From CBDUQN01 sp965369375 (GTDB lineage: Bacteria; Krumholzibacteriota; Krumholzibacteriia; Krumholzibacteriales; Krumholzibacteriaceae): 34,597 bases of DNA. Made by a program: the position numbers and the translations under genes. The stretch spans positions 1 through 34,597 of the forward strand of contig CBDUQN010000024.1 in assembly GCA_965369375.1 (NCBI GenBank). Direction: 5' to 3'. Below, one piece after another: positions 8,014-15,598 of this stretch. The notes below the pieces were generated by a model. It searched no databases. It saw only the letters and a list, made by a program, of their open reading frames with translations, and was not told where the DNA came from. Position 1 is the first letter of the stretch; every line of letters starts with the position of its first letter.

Positions 8014-8940
8014 TTAGTGGCCCTTCCCGTACTGCTTCTCTCCCGCCCTGATTGGAATCGGCAGTTCATTCTGCGAAGGAGGCAATGGACAGGTGGCGTA
8101 CGGCGTATACGCGCACGGCGGATTGTACGCCCTGTTGAAATTAAGATCAACGGATCCGTCTTCGAGCACGTCGGCTACGAGAAACCTGCACGCTCCGTAT
8201 GTTTCTTTGCCACTCGTCTTGTCCTTGAAGATGATAAATAACTGCTCGGCATCATGTCCACCCCCGAAGACGTCGAGCCTGTATTTCTTTCCCTTGAGGT
8301 TGAAGTCAACATATCCGGGGAAGAGCATCTCGGCTTCGCTTCCGACGACCGTGGCAAGCCTGATCGTTTTCGGTTCGGGAAACTTGACGAATTCGGCCTT
8401 TATCCTGTACTCAATTTTAGGCTCGAAAAAATCAAGGCCTCCGTAATTCTTGTAATGCGGCTCATTGAGATCCCGCAGCCGGATGGCGAAGCGTTCACCT
8501 CGTTTTATCACCCACATCTTCAAGTCATTCAACCGGATCACGTCCGGTTTGCCGTCGGTATCGGATTTCAGGACCATCTCCTTAATCGTGCTATCGTTAT
8601 ACGTTATCGTCACACCCTCCTCGACGGCAACCTTGACCTCATCCCCCCGCAGCATGAAAATCCCACCGTGCAATGGAGCCGATCCCTCGGGAAGCCGTAC
8701 GCCGCTATCGGGACCCGTGCCGAAGAAGTTCTCTCCCTCTTCGAGCCAGAAAAGCCCCGCGATTGTAAGCCAGCTCGTCGGCTTTTTCATCCTCTGATCG
8801 CGCTCGTCGCGCCACTCGAGCTCCGCCTTCTCGAAAGACGAGCGCGCGTTGCGGGCCTCCTCTGAACCGCCGCACGAAATCGAGTTGATCATCAATAGAA
8901 TTGCGAAGCACATCATTGCCGCTCTGTTAGTCATTCGCAT
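8014..8940 (-). CDS. DUF1684 family lipoprotein
   Basis: 308 aa from ATG 8940, with AGAGGA about 5 nt upstream; a second ATG at 8934 is also possible. The N-terminus MTNRAAMMCFAILLMINSIS then C is a lipoprotein-like signal (SISC), so it is probably membrane-anchored. The body carries DUF1684 blocks: 'KPTSWLTIAGLFWLEEGEN' near residue 55, FPEPKTIRLAT, and the C-terminal signature NRAYNPPCAYTPYATCPLPP followed by NELPIPIRAGEK. The last motif is the most diagnostic part of this uncharacterised family. The gene follows the methyltransferase by 41 bp and precedes the asparagine-synthetase-like gene by 93 bp on the same strand. Confidence 0.92.
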   Translation of the reverse strand: MRMTNRAAMMCFAILLMINSISCGGSEEARNARSSFEKAELEWRDERDQRMKKPTSWLTIAGLFWLEEGENFFGTGPDSGVRLPEGSAPLHGGIFMLRGDEVKVAVEEGVTITYNDSTIKEMVLKSDTDGKPDVIRLNDLKMWVIKRGERFAIRLRDLNEPHYKNYGGLDFFEPKIEYRIKAEFVKFPEPKTIRLATVVGSEAEMLFPGYVDFNLKGKKYRLDVFGGGHDAEQLFIIFKDKTSGKETYGACRFLVADVLEDGSVDLNFNRAYNPPCAYTPYATCPLPPSQNELPIPIRAGEKQYGKGH

Positions 8941-8981
8941 GATATCCTCTACAGCGAAAACGCATTGAATACCGCCCGGCA

Positions 8982-9644
8982 TTATTGCAACCTTTGCTGC
9001 TCCGCCCGTTTATTAATCGACAGGTAAAAACTTTTTCCGGATTTCAGCTTCCTGACCTCTTCGCGAATCACACTCAATCCGCCTGAGATGATGATCTTTT
9101 TGAATTCTTCCCGATCAACCAGATTCAGTATCGAGTCGAGTCGCTTCAGGCTCCTGTACCCGGTATCAGAAACCGCCGCCAGCTTCTCGTCGCGCAATTG
9201 CAAAACAACCGACATGATCCCGCCTGGTGTCAGCCAGTTGCTGATGGTGCGAATCGTTTCCGCCGGATCCACATATTCAAAGATCAACGCACAGTGAACC
9301 AGATCGAGTGAGCCCGGTTCGAGCTCACACGCGTTGACGTCTTCACGGATCGTTATTAAACGGTCAGGATTTGCCGGAAACCTGCGCCTCAGTACACTCA
9401 GGTAATCAGCATTGATATCTATCGCATACACATTTTTCGTGACAGCGAAATCAATATGTTCGAATCCGTTTCCCGTGGTGCACCCGACTACCGACAAGCG
9501 CTGCGGTCGAAACTCGGCAAGCAGATCCCTGAATATCTCATTGAGGAATCGCAGCTGCCCGACATCCGGGCTGTCCATATGGCTCTCGTAATCCGAGGCG
9601 GGTATCGTAAGCCACGGATTGATTCCATCGTCATCCTTGTTCAT
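8982..9644 (-). CDS. Class I SAM-dependent methyltransferase
   Basis: 220 aa from ATG 9644; AAGG lies 5 nt upstream, and the start is 10 bp past the uridine kinase stop, so the genes are co-transcribed. SAM-binding motif I is LSVVGCTTGNGFEHI (50-64), a GxTxGNG variant; the acidic ribose-binding end of strand 2 is AIDIN (74-78); 'REDVNA' (~100) and LVHCALIFEYV (115-125) follow, then LTPGGIMSVVLQL, the usual post-motif III block. This is the Methyltransf_11/25 layout. The substrate cannot be read. The context (uridine kinase upstream, lipoprotein downstream) gives no clear hint. Confidence 0.88.
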   Translation of the reverse strand: MNKDDDGINPWLTIPASDYESHMDSPDVGQLRFLNEIFRDLLAEFRPQRLSVVGCTTGNGFEHIDFAVTKNVYAIDINADYLSVLRRRFPANPDRLITIREDVNACELEPGSLDLVHCALIFEYVDPAETIRTISNWLTPGGIMSVVLQLRDEKLAAVSDTGYRSLKRLDSILNLVDREEFKKIIISGGLSVIREEVRKLKSGKSFYLSINKRAEQQRLQ

Positions 9645-9654
9645 AAGTGCCTTA

Positions 9655-10302
9655 TCATTGAGCTTTCTCGATATCCGCGAGGGCGATTTCCATGACTTTA
9701 TCTGTCGACTCCTCTATCGGCTCTTCGCCGTTAACGACAAGATCGGCGAATCGCTTTGCCGGCTCAACATACTTCTCATACATCGGGATAACCGTTTCCT
9801 CGAATTGACGGAGGATACTGTCCCGGGGGCGTCCGCGCTCGCGCGCATCGCGTTCCAAACGGCGCGAAAGGCAGATCCGCGGATCGGCATCCACGAATAT
9901 CCTCAAATCGATCAAATCTCGAAGGCTGTCGGGATAAAACGTATGGAGTCCTTCGACTATTACTACGGAGCGCATGCCTTCATCGGATCCGATAGCGCGG
10001 CGAATCCATTCGCCCCCCGGGCCTCTCGTGTGCGTATCGAAACTGTACGTGGGTATAACCATTTCATCACCTGCGAGGAGAAGATTGAGCTGCCCGGTGA
10101 GAAGATCGAAATCTATCGCTTCCGGTGCATCGAAATTATACCTCTCCCGCTCTTCGAGCGGCAGGTGGGAAAGGTCGATATAGTACGAATCTATCGGTAT
10201 TACCAGTGCATCCCTGTCCGCGAATCTACGGTATATGCCTTCTGCAAGCGCCGTTTTGCCGCAGCAGGAAGGACCGGCTATTCCTATCACGTATGGCGTC
10301 AA
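9655..10302 (-). CDS. udk: Uridine kinase family P-loop phosphotransferase
   Basis: Phosphorylates uridine/cytidine to the monophosphate in pyrimidine salvage, or acts as a phosphoribulokinase/uridine-kinase relative. 215 aa from TTG 10302. This start overlaps the DUF3052 stop as TTGA (4 nt), a coupling arrangement, with AAAGGA 11 nt upstream; a longer in-frame start at 10368 would overlap that gene heavily and add residues with no family match. The P-loop is GIAGPSCCGKT (7-17). Then come PIDSYYIDLSHLPLEER, with the 'YNFDAPEAIDFDLL' block typical of Udk, VIVEGLHTFY (Walker-B-like strand) and DADPRICLSRRLERDARERG (lid). Length and motifs fit Udk well; substrate specificity is inferred. Confidence 0.9.
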   Translation of the reverse strand: MTPYVIGIAGPSCCGKTALAEGIYRRFADRDALVIPIDSYYIDLSHLPLEERERYNFDAPEAIDFDLLTGQLNLLLAGDEMVIPTYSFDTHTRGPGGEWIRRAIGSDEGMRSVVIVEGLHTFYPDSLRDLIDLRIFVDADPRICLSRRLERDARERGRPRDSILRQFEETVIPMYEKYVEPAKRFADLVVNGEEPIEESTDKVMEIALADIEKAQ

Positions 10303-10670
10303 TTCCGTTTGTGTTCCTTTCCATTTATTGCATGTTGCCGCCGGCGCGCGAAGCAGAGGCCGGACCACGTATCGTAGATTGCGCTTATTTTATAGTCGAC
10401 GAATTCGGCGTCGAGCCCGAAGGAGCGGACCGCGTTGAGGGACAGATCAGAGGCGATACCGGAGTCCTTCTTCGGCCAGACGATCCACAATCTCCCCCCG
10501 TCCGCGAGAATACGCACCGCCGATGAAAAGCGCCGATTGAGTTCTGCGTATGACTTCGAAAATAATAAAATCACATCTGCTTTTCCCCGTGCCTGCCGCC
10601 GAATGAGAACGCCGTCGGGCAGGTCGCCGAGAGTATGTTCGAATCCGGCCGGAGCACCGAGCAGTATCAC
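10299..10670 (-). CDS. DUF3052 protein, N-terminus ambiguous
   Basis: As annotated from GTG 10670 (AGAGG 7 nt upstream) it is 123 aa. Family blocks: GAPAGFEHTLGDLP, ADVILLFSKSYAELNRRF, GGRLWIVWPKKDSGIASDL, FVDYKISAIYDTWSGLCF; these identify DUF3052, a family of unknown function. The same frame continues upstream of the GTG as LLIKKLGIKRGSIV, which matches the usual DUF3052 opening (K-K-L-G-I-K-x-G), but up to the in-frame stop at 10737-10739 there is no ATG or TTG; ATA at 10703 is the only near-start with that sequence. So the true start may be non-canonical, or this is the back half of a split fusion with the receiver-like gene upstream. It overlaps the uridine kinase start by 4 nt. Confidence 0.82.
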   Translation of the reverse strand: MILLGAPAGFEHTLGDLPDGVLIRRQARGKADVILLFSKSYAELNRRFSSAVRILADGGRLWIVWPKKDSGIASDLSLNAVRSFGLDAEFVDYKISAIYDTWSGLCFARRRQHAINGKEHKRN

Positions 10671-10683
10671 GATTGAGCCTCTT

Positions 10684-11004
10684 TTAATGCCGAGCTTCTT
10701 TATCAGCAGCGTCGGGTACCAGCTTCCGCGTTTGTTCTACCTTCTCCTGCTCGCCGCCGACAAAGAGAATCGGTACGTGTCGAAACGCCCTCTGCTGCCT
10801 GAGCCAAACCGCGATGGCGCTTCCCCGCGAGGGCACGCGGTCGAGATCGATCATGAAGAGATCGGGAGGATTCCCGCTGTGGATTCGCATACCCGCCATA
10901 CCCTGGCCCTCATGGATGGCGGCTTCATGGCCCGAGCGGCACAGAAGCCGCATCCGCTGTCCGGCCTCTTCTACGTTACCGTGAAATAATATGATACGGC
11001 TCAT
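10684..11004 (-). CDS. Degenerate CheY-like receiver-domain protein
   Basis: 106 aa from ATG 11004, opening SRIILFHGNVEEAGQ. The fold pattern is a response-regulator receiver: strand 1 RIILFHG, acidic strand 3 PDLFMIDLDRVPSRG (the phospho-acceptor position is present), and strand 4 HVPILFVGG. The conserved Thr/Ser after strand 4 is Gly, and the domain stops at LVPDAADKEARH, before strand 5 and its Lys. It is therefore unlikely to work as a normal phosphorylated switch. In related genomes this type of domain is, to my recollection, fused to DUF3052; here the stop overlaps the upstream extension of the DUF3052 frame by 20 nt. It may be a remnant or one half of a split gene. It is first in the six-gene minus-strand run. 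Confidence 0.7.
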   Translation of the reverse strand: MSRIILFHGNVEEAGQRMRLLCRSGHEAAIHEGQGMAGMRIHSGNPPDLFMIDLDRVPSRGSAIAVWLRQQRAFRHVPILFVGGEQEKVEQTRKLVPDAADKEARH

Positions 11005-11070
11005 CGCTCAATACTATACCATACACCTCCCCGTTCCTTAACAGGCAAAATGCGGCAGGCGGCCGGGATC

Positions 11071-11088
11071 ACCGGCTGTCAAGCCGGT
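11071..11088. promoter_or_regulatory. Perfect inverted repeat upstream of the DUF6498-like gene
   Basis: ACCGGCT (11071-11077), loop GTCA, AGCCGGT (11082-11088). It sits in the 109-bp divergent gap between the receiver-like gene and the membrane-protein gene, 25 bp before the latter's start. It could be an operator or a 5'-leader hairpin; there is no T-run, so it is not an intrinsic terminator. Confidence 0.45.
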
Positions 11089-11113
11089 ACGGTCCTTGCA
11101 CTTCATATCCCTT

Positions 11114-12007
11114 ATGGTCAACAGACGTGATATGCTTCTCGATCTCCTGATGTTCGCCGCAACGATCGCGGTCGCATCGTGGCAGGGATGGGTGGCGAAA
11201 GACATCATATGGGGTCTCTGGATCTCGAGCCTGATCCTCGGGTATTCGTTCATCCTCGTATCGGCGCTCTCCATATACAAAAAAGGAATCATCCCAGGCG
11301 CGCCCAGAGGCAAGGGTCGCGCCCCACACCTGCAAAGCGCCGCCGCGAAACGAATCCAGCCCCTTATGATGAATATATTCGTCGCTTTCGTATTCTTCAT
11401 GTTTCTCGGAGTGCGGAGCGGCCTGGCCTGGCTCGTTCTGCTCACCTGCCTTGTTTTTTCTCTCCTGAGTTTTTTACTCGGCGGGTCCCCGGGCGCTGAA
11501 GATCACAGAAAAGAACGGATCACTTTCATATTTCGCCGTTTCTTCACCTACACCCCGGCTGTGGTATTTCTGCTTGGATTCTTCACGGTCCATTTCGGCG
11601 GATTCCACTTCGTGCACGGTCTCTTTCTCAACGGATTCTTCCCGATAGTCAATGATTCCCCGTTCGGTAAGAGCCCGGGCGAAACCGTTACATTCTTTCT
11701 CCTGACGGTGAACACGGCGGCGGCAAGGTATTGGCCCTTCGTGCTGTTCAGCGCGGTCTCACGCATTCCGGATTTCAGAAAGGCATTCGAGAGCAATGGC
11801 GGTCCCAACATGATGATGCCGTACGCTAATGTTATTCGCATGCATCTCATGATATTTGTCTTTGCGGGATTGCACGCCGCCGGTCTTCAGAACTACGCCG
11901 TTTATCCGATACTCGTGTTCTATTTCTTTCCCATGAAATCGGTGTTCGGCGCGGTCTTCAAGAAAATGAAAAAGAACATATTCACTATAAAGTTTCGCGG
12001 CTCATGA
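11114..12007 (+). CDS. Polytopic membrane protein, DUF6498-like
   Basis: About 297 aa from ATG 11114; a TTG at 11096 and an ATG at 11132 are alternatives, none with a strong ribosome-binding site. Hydrophobic segments lie at ~7-22 (LLDLLMFAATIAVAS), 32-52 (WGLWISSLILGYSFILVSAL), ~90-125 (two helices), ~145-170, ~195-220 and ~250-285, i.e. six or seven membrane helices. The C-terminal block 'NVIRMHLMIFVFAGLHAAGL' then YAVYPILVFYFFP is the region I associate with DUF6498, a family of unknown function. A basic loop (KKGIIPGAPRGKGRAP) follows helix 2. The last 6 nt overlap the convergent kptA stop, so the pair shares its 3' end. Confidence 0.82.
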   Translation: MVNRRDMLLDLLMFAATIAVASWQGWVAKDIIWGLWISSLILGYSFILVSALSIYKKGIIPGAPRGKGRAPHLQSAAAKRIQPLMMNIFVAFVFFMFLGVRSGLAWLVLLTCLVFSLLSFLLGGSPGAEDHRKERITFIFRRFFTYTPAVVFLLGFFTVHFGGFHFVHGLFLNGFFPIVNDSPFGKSPGETVTFFLLTVNTAAARYWPFVLFSAVSRIPDFRKAFESNGGPNMMMPYANVIRMHLMIFVFAGLHAAGLQNYAVYPILVFYFFPMKSVFGAVFKKMKKNIFTIKFRGS

Positions 12008-12553
12008 AAATTCCAGACAACGTATGAATTTAGCCGGAACCGATTTCACGAGCCATGTTTCACTCGTCGATTGATACAGCTCGATCCCCTCTTCGTGCAT
12101 CCTTTCGGAATCTATCTCGAGAATGACCGGTTTCCCGTGTCTGGCGCCGACCTGCCTCGCCGTCTCAATGTCAGGAGAAAGATGCACGAACTGTCTTCTC
12201 CCCGGGCTGATGCCGCGCTTCATGATCGAGTGAAGAAATCTCGTGGCGGTACCATGATAGAGCACGCCGGGCGGTCTCTTCGGAGCAAGACTGAGATCGA
12301 CCTGCACCGAGTGTCCGTACAGGGCGCGGATGCGCGTCAGGTCGTCGCTGAGTTGATACCTTCCCTTCGCGTCCGTCTCGATGATCTCGAATATGAGATC
12401 CCTCGTGAGACGGACGCCCCGCCCGCGGGCGCAATCGATGAGCTTTGAAATCTCGGCCCAGCCGGAACGATCTAGCTCGAGACCGATCTTCCCGGGATCG
12501 TGCCGCAACGCCCAACTCAGGAATTTGCTTTGTTTTACATATTTTTCGACCAT
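12002..12553 (-). CDS. kptA: RNA 2'-phosphotransferase (Tpt1/KptA)
   Basis: Transfers an RNA internal 2'-phosphate to NAD+, yielding repaired RNA, nicotinamide and ADP-ribose 1'',2''-cyclic phosphate. 183 aa from ATG 12553, a normal bacterial length. All family blocks are present: SKFLSWALRHDP (Arg17, His18), KGRYQLS (Arg65), IRALYGHS, GVLYHGT (His100) and GRRQFVHLS (Arg120, His124). These match the essential Arg-His-Arg-Arg set of yeast Tpt1. There is no Shine-Dalgarno before the ATG; instead the first seven codons are duplicated 44 bp upstream as a mini-ORF. It is convergent with the membrane-protein gene. Bacteria lack the fungal tRNA-splicing substrate, so its natural substrate is open. 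Confidence 0.95.
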   Translation of the reverse strand: MVEKYVKQSKFLSWALRHDPGKIGLELDRSGWAEISKLIDCARGRGVRLTRDLIFEIIETDAKGRYQLSDDLTRIRALYGHSVQVDLSLAPKRPPGVLYHGTATRFLHSIMKRGISPGRRQFVHLSPDIETARQVGARHGKPVILEIDSERMHEEGIELYQSTSETWLVKSVPAKFIRCLEFS

Positions 12554-12606
12554 GGTAATCAGAATTGCTTGGGTTATTTTACATATTTTTCGACCATGGC
12601 AATCGG
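12533..12606. repeat. Partial tandem duplication covering the kptA start
   Basis: A 23-bp stretch (12533-12555, TTTTACATATTTTTCGACCA then TGG) recurs exactly at 12577-12599, 44 bp away. Similarity continues on both sides: AATC follows each copy after one differing base, and TTGCTT precedes each at slightly different distance. It contains the kptA ATG. Confidence 0.9.
12574..12597 (-). promoter_or_regulatory. Seven-codon mini-ORF upstream of kptA
   Basis: The second copy of the duplication encodes MVEKYVK then TAA, identical to the first seven codons of kptA, which starts 20 nt downstream of the mini-ORF stop. It could act as an upstream ORF that affects kptA translation, or be a chance by-product of the duplication. 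No Shine-Dalgarno precedes either start. Confidence 0.45.
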
Positions 12607-12866
12607 TATTGATGGTGCCTTCCCCGCTGCCGGGCAGAAACGATTTGACCGCATTTTACGCCATAAAAGGGGCCGGTTTCAACAGTGCCTTTTGGATTTT
12701 TGCTGCTCCCTTCATATCCCTCACCCATGTATATTATTCTGCTCTAAGCACCTTACTTTTTGGCTATTATTTGCCCCTTCACACCTTGACCTGAATGCGA
12801 AATTTCTGTATTATTCCACTATCGCAAAACCATTTTTCCGGTTTTGCTGAATTCGAAGTGTTTATA

Positions 12867-12888
12867 TTACCGGCAAATTGCCCGGTAA
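12867..12888. promoter_or_regulatory. Operator-like inverted repeat before the lysine operon
   Basis: The 22-bp element has 7-bp perfect arms, TTACCGG (12867-12873) and CCGGTAA (12882-12888), around a near-palindromic CAAATTGC core. It lies about 60 bp before the first gene's ATG, a typical place for a regulator site. No regulator gene is in the window. Confidence 0.45.
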
Positions 12889-12948
12889 CACATTGATATT
12901 AAGTGAACTAGTATGCTTTAGCGGGCATGGGGGCACGGCAAAAAGATC

Positions 12949-14247
12949 ATGGCTGACACGATAGGGATTCGCAGGGAGGACAAGAGCGAGTGGGAGCGGC
13001 GGACGCCGCTGATTCCCGATCATGTGCGGGACTTGAAAAGCGAGGGCATCGACGTGGTGGTCCAGCCTTCCGAAATCCGCGTGTTCAGGGAGAGGGATTA
13101 CGAGAATGTCGGGGCCTCGGTGGACGAGGATCTATCATCCTGCAAGATTGTATTCGGTATCAAGGAGATCCCCGCGGCCGTCTTCCGCAAAGGCGGAATA
13201 TACGCCTTCTTCTCGCACGTCATAAAGGGCCAGCAGTACAACATGCCGATGCTGAAACAGATGATGAAGCTCGGTTGCACATTGATCGAATACGAACGGG
13301 TGGTGGATGAGGAAAACCGCCGCCTGATTTTCTTCGGCAAGCAGGCGGGACAGGCCGGAATGGTGGAAACACTCGTCGCTTTCGGAGGCAGACTCGAGCT
13401 CGAGGGAACGGCGAATCCCTTCTCGGCGATCAGGCGTCCCATCGATTACGAATCCCTCTCCGAGATCAAGGTGGCGCTCGAGGTTCTTGGATCTTGGATA
13501 AGAGCCGGCGGACTGCCGAAGGAGATCGTGCCGGTGATCGTCGGGATCACCGGGTATGGCAACGTGTCTATCGGCGCACAGGAGATGCTCGATGTTCTTC
13601 CCGTTATGGAGATTTCACCCGGCGGGGTTGCTGACATTACGGCGGAGACCCCGGGCGCGGACAAAACCATCTTCAAGGTGATATTCAAGGAAGAGGATCT
13701 CGTTTCACCCAAGTCGCCCGACACGGTTTTCGAGCTGCAGGATTATTACGAACACCCCGAGAAATACAAAGGCAAGTTCGAGGAGTACATCCCCTATTTT
13801 TCCATGCTTGTGAATTGCATCTTCTGGACGGAAAAATATCCCCGGCTCATGACTAAGGAATACCTCAAGAGACACTGGCCGAGCCTGCGGCTCAAGGTGA
13901 TCGGTGACATCAGCTGTGATGTCAACGGCTCGATTGAATGCCTCGAGAAACCGACCGAGCCCGGCGACCCGAACTACGTGTACGAGCCGGATTCAGATTC
14001 GATCAGGGACGGTCTCGAGGGAAACGGGCCGGTAATCATGGCCGTCGACATCCTGCCCTCGGAGATCCCGTTGGATTCCTCAATATACTTCAGCGGCGTC
14101 CTCAAGGACTCCGTTTCGGCGATCGCCAAAGCCGACTACAGCGTCCCCTTCGAAAAGCTCGACCTTCCCGACCCAATCAAGAAAGCGGTGATCCTCTACA
14201 ACGGCGAGTTGACTCCCGAATATAAATACATCAGCAAATTCCTTTAA
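12949..14247 (+). CDS. Lysine:2-oxoglutarate reductase (saccharopine-forming, LKR)
   Basis: First step of lysine breakdown by the saccharopine route: lysine + 2-oxoglutarate + NAD(P)H to saccharopine. 432 aa from ATG 12949. The N-terminus has the AlaDH/PNT-type opening GIRREDKSEWERRTPL, as in the N-terminal half of plant and animal LKR/SDH. GIKEIP and YAFFSHVIKGQQYN (~75-100) are LKR blocks, as are FGKQAGQAGMVE, VGITGYGNVSIGAQEML (nucleotide-binding region, ~200) and KVIGDISCDVNGSIE (~320). The separate SDH gene follows 24 bp later, so the eukaryotic bifunctional enzyme is here two genes. The ribosome-binding site is weak. An operator-like repeat lies upstream. Confidence 0.92.
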   Translation: MADTIGIRREDKSEWERRTPLIPDHVRDLKSEGIDVVVQPSEIRVFRERDYENVGASVDEDLSSCKIVFGIKEIPAAVFRKGGIYAFFSHVIKGQQYNMPMLKQMMKLGCTLIEYERVVDEENRRLIFFGKQAGQAGMVETLVAFGGRLELEGTANPFSAIRRPIDYESLSEIKVALEVLGSWIRAGGLPKEIVPVIVGITGYGNVSIGAQEMLDVLPVMEISPGGVADITAETPGADKTIFKVIFKEEDLVSPKSPDTVFELQDYYEHPEKYKGKFEEYIPYFSMLVNCIFWTEKYPRLMTKEYLKRHWPSLRLKVIGDISCDVNGSIECLEKPTEPGDPNYVYEPDSDSIRDGLEGNGPVIMAVDILPSEIPLDSSIYFSGVLKDSVSAIAKADYSVPFEKLDLPDPIKKAVILYNGELTPEYKYISKFL

Positions 14248-14271
14248 AGCGCAACGCGGAGGTAAAATGAA

Positions 14272-15597
14272 ATGGCACAGGTAGCAATACTCGGAGCGGG
14301 AATGGTGGCGAGACCGCTTGTTCGATATCTCCTCGACCAGCCCGATGTGACCGTAGTCGTGGCCACGCGAACGGTAAGCAAGGCGGAGAAAATGATAGAC
14401 GGACATCCCGACGGCAAAGCCAAGACGCTAAACGTCGAGGATATGACAAGCGTCGAGGAGGAAGTCAAGGCGGCCGACGTCGTGGTTAGCCTCGTTCCGT
14501 ACGCTTACCACGTTGCGGTAGCGGAGCTCTGCATAAAGCACAAGAAACAGCTCGTCACGACCTCGTACGTGAGCGATGATATGCAGGCGCTCGATACGAA
14601 GGCGAAGGAAGCCGGCGTCTTCCTGCTCAACGAATGCGGCCTCGATCCCGGCATCGATCACATGTCTGCGATGCGGATCATTCACGATGTTGCGGACCGC
14701 GGCGGAAAAATCACGAGCTTCCGTTCATCGACCGGCGCCCTCCCGTCCCACGAGGCCAGCACCAATCCGTTCGGCTACAAATTCTCGTGGTCGCCGCGCG
14801 GTGTCCTGCTAGCGTCGAGAAATTCGGCCAGATGGCTCGAGGACGGCAAAGAGATCAACGTTCCGAGCGAAGAGCTTTTCGAGAACTACTATATCCTCGA
14901 CGTGCCGGAGACCGGCTCGTTCGAGAACTACCCGAACAGAGACTCCGTCCCCTACAAGGAAATCTACGGGCTCAAAGACGCCGACACCGTCTACAGGGGA
15001 ACCCTCAGGATGAGCGGATGGTGCGAGACGATGCGGCGGATCATCGCCCTCGGATGGCTCCAGGATGAACCGGTCGAGGGTTTCACCGGCAAGACCTTCG
15101 CGGATATGACACGGCATTTGATCGGCGCCAAGAAGAACGACGCCCTCGTCGAAGCCACAGCCAAGTTTCTCGGTGTGGACACATTCGCAACGGTCATCAA
15201 GCGAATCGAGTGGCTCGGCCTCTTCGCCGACGAGCCGTTGCCAACGGACAAAGACAATCCACTCGACTATATGAACTTTCTGACTTTGGAAAAAATGTCG
15301 ATGGATCCCGGCGATCGTGACATGGTGGTGATGCATCACGAATTCCACGCCGAGTTCAACGGCGGCGCCAGGGAATTTCTGACCTCGACACTCGTCGACT
15401 ACGGAATCCCCAACGGAGACACGTCGGTCGCGAGAACGGTCGCCCTGCCGGCCGCGATCGCGGTGAAGATGATCCTGGAGGAAAAGATGAAACTCGAAGG
15501 CGTCTATGTGCCCGTTATACCGGAAATCTACAATCCGATCCTCGATGAACTGGAAGAGCTGGGAATCAAGTTCGTCGAGAGAAAGCAGAAGGTGTAA
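14272..15597 (+). CDS. Saccharopine dehydrogenase (glutamate-forming)
   Basis: Second step: saccharopine + NAD(P)+ to glutamate and 2-aminoadipate 6-semialdehyde. 441 aa from ATG 14272, with GGAGG 9 nt upstream. The Rossmann start is VAILGAGMVARPLVRYLL (residues 4-21), then VVATRTVSKAEKM and DVVVSLVPYAYHVAVAELC (~70-88). The catalytic domain shows LLNECGLDPGIDHMSAM, STGALPSHEASTNPFGYKFS and YRGTLRMSGWCETMR, which are standard Lys9/SDH blocks. It overlaps nothing; the aminotransferase ATG begins 1 nt after its stop, so the operon is tightly coupled. The direction (degradation rather than fungal-type synthesis) is inferred from the partner LKR and the ALDH7 gene in the window. Confidence 0.94.
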   Translation: MAQVAILGAGMVARPLVRYLLDQPDVTVVVATRTVSKAEKMIDGHPDGKAKTLNVEDMTSVEEEVKAADVVVSLVPYAYHVAVAELCIKHKKQLVTTSYVSDDMQALDTKAKEAGVFLLNECGLDPGIDHMSAMRIIHDVADRGGKITSFRSSTGALPSHEASTNPFGYKFSWSPRGVLLASRNSARWLEDGKEINVPSEELFENYYILDVPETGSFENYPNRDSVPYKEIYGLKDADTVYRGTLRMSGWCETMRRIIALGWLQDEPVEGFTGKTFADMTRHLIGAKKNDALVEATAKFLGVDTFATVIKRIEWLGLFADEPLPTDKDNPLDYMNFLTLEKMSMDPGDRDMVVMHHEFHAEFNGGAREFLTSTLVDYGIPNGDTSVARTVALPAAIAVKMILEEKMKLEGVYVPVIPEIYNPILDELEELGIKFVERKQKV

Positions 15598-15598
15598 C

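Larger units (their letters stand above)
12554..12948. other. Divergent intergenic region, 395 bp
   Basis: The spacer between kptA and the lysine operon holds the duplicated kptA start, a perfect hairpin GCAAAACC/GGTTTTGC at 12824-12847 (8-nt loop, no T-run) and an operator-like inverted repeat at 12867-12888. Open frames here have no family resemblance and low-complexity composition, so I call no gene. TTGATA at 12893-12898 could be a -35, but I see no -10 at proper spacing. Confidence 0.6.

Noticed and set aside
7282..8241. 319-codon plus-strand frame across the asparagine-synthetase-like and DUF1684 genes
   Set aside because: It spans parts of two well-supported genes on the other strand and shows no motif.
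9619..10377. 252-codon plus-strand frame opposite the uridine kinase
   Set aside because: The uridine kinase P-loop and other blocks on the minus strand account for these bases.
12381..12850. Two overlapping plus-strand frames in and upstream of kptA
   Set aside because: Low-complexity, Phe/His-rich readings through a repeat-bearing intergenic region, with no ribosome-binding site.
12893..12917. Promoter TTGATA...TATGCT before the lysine operon
   Set aside because: The spacer is 13 bp, too short for a sigma70 promoter, and no better -10 is found at 16-18 bp.
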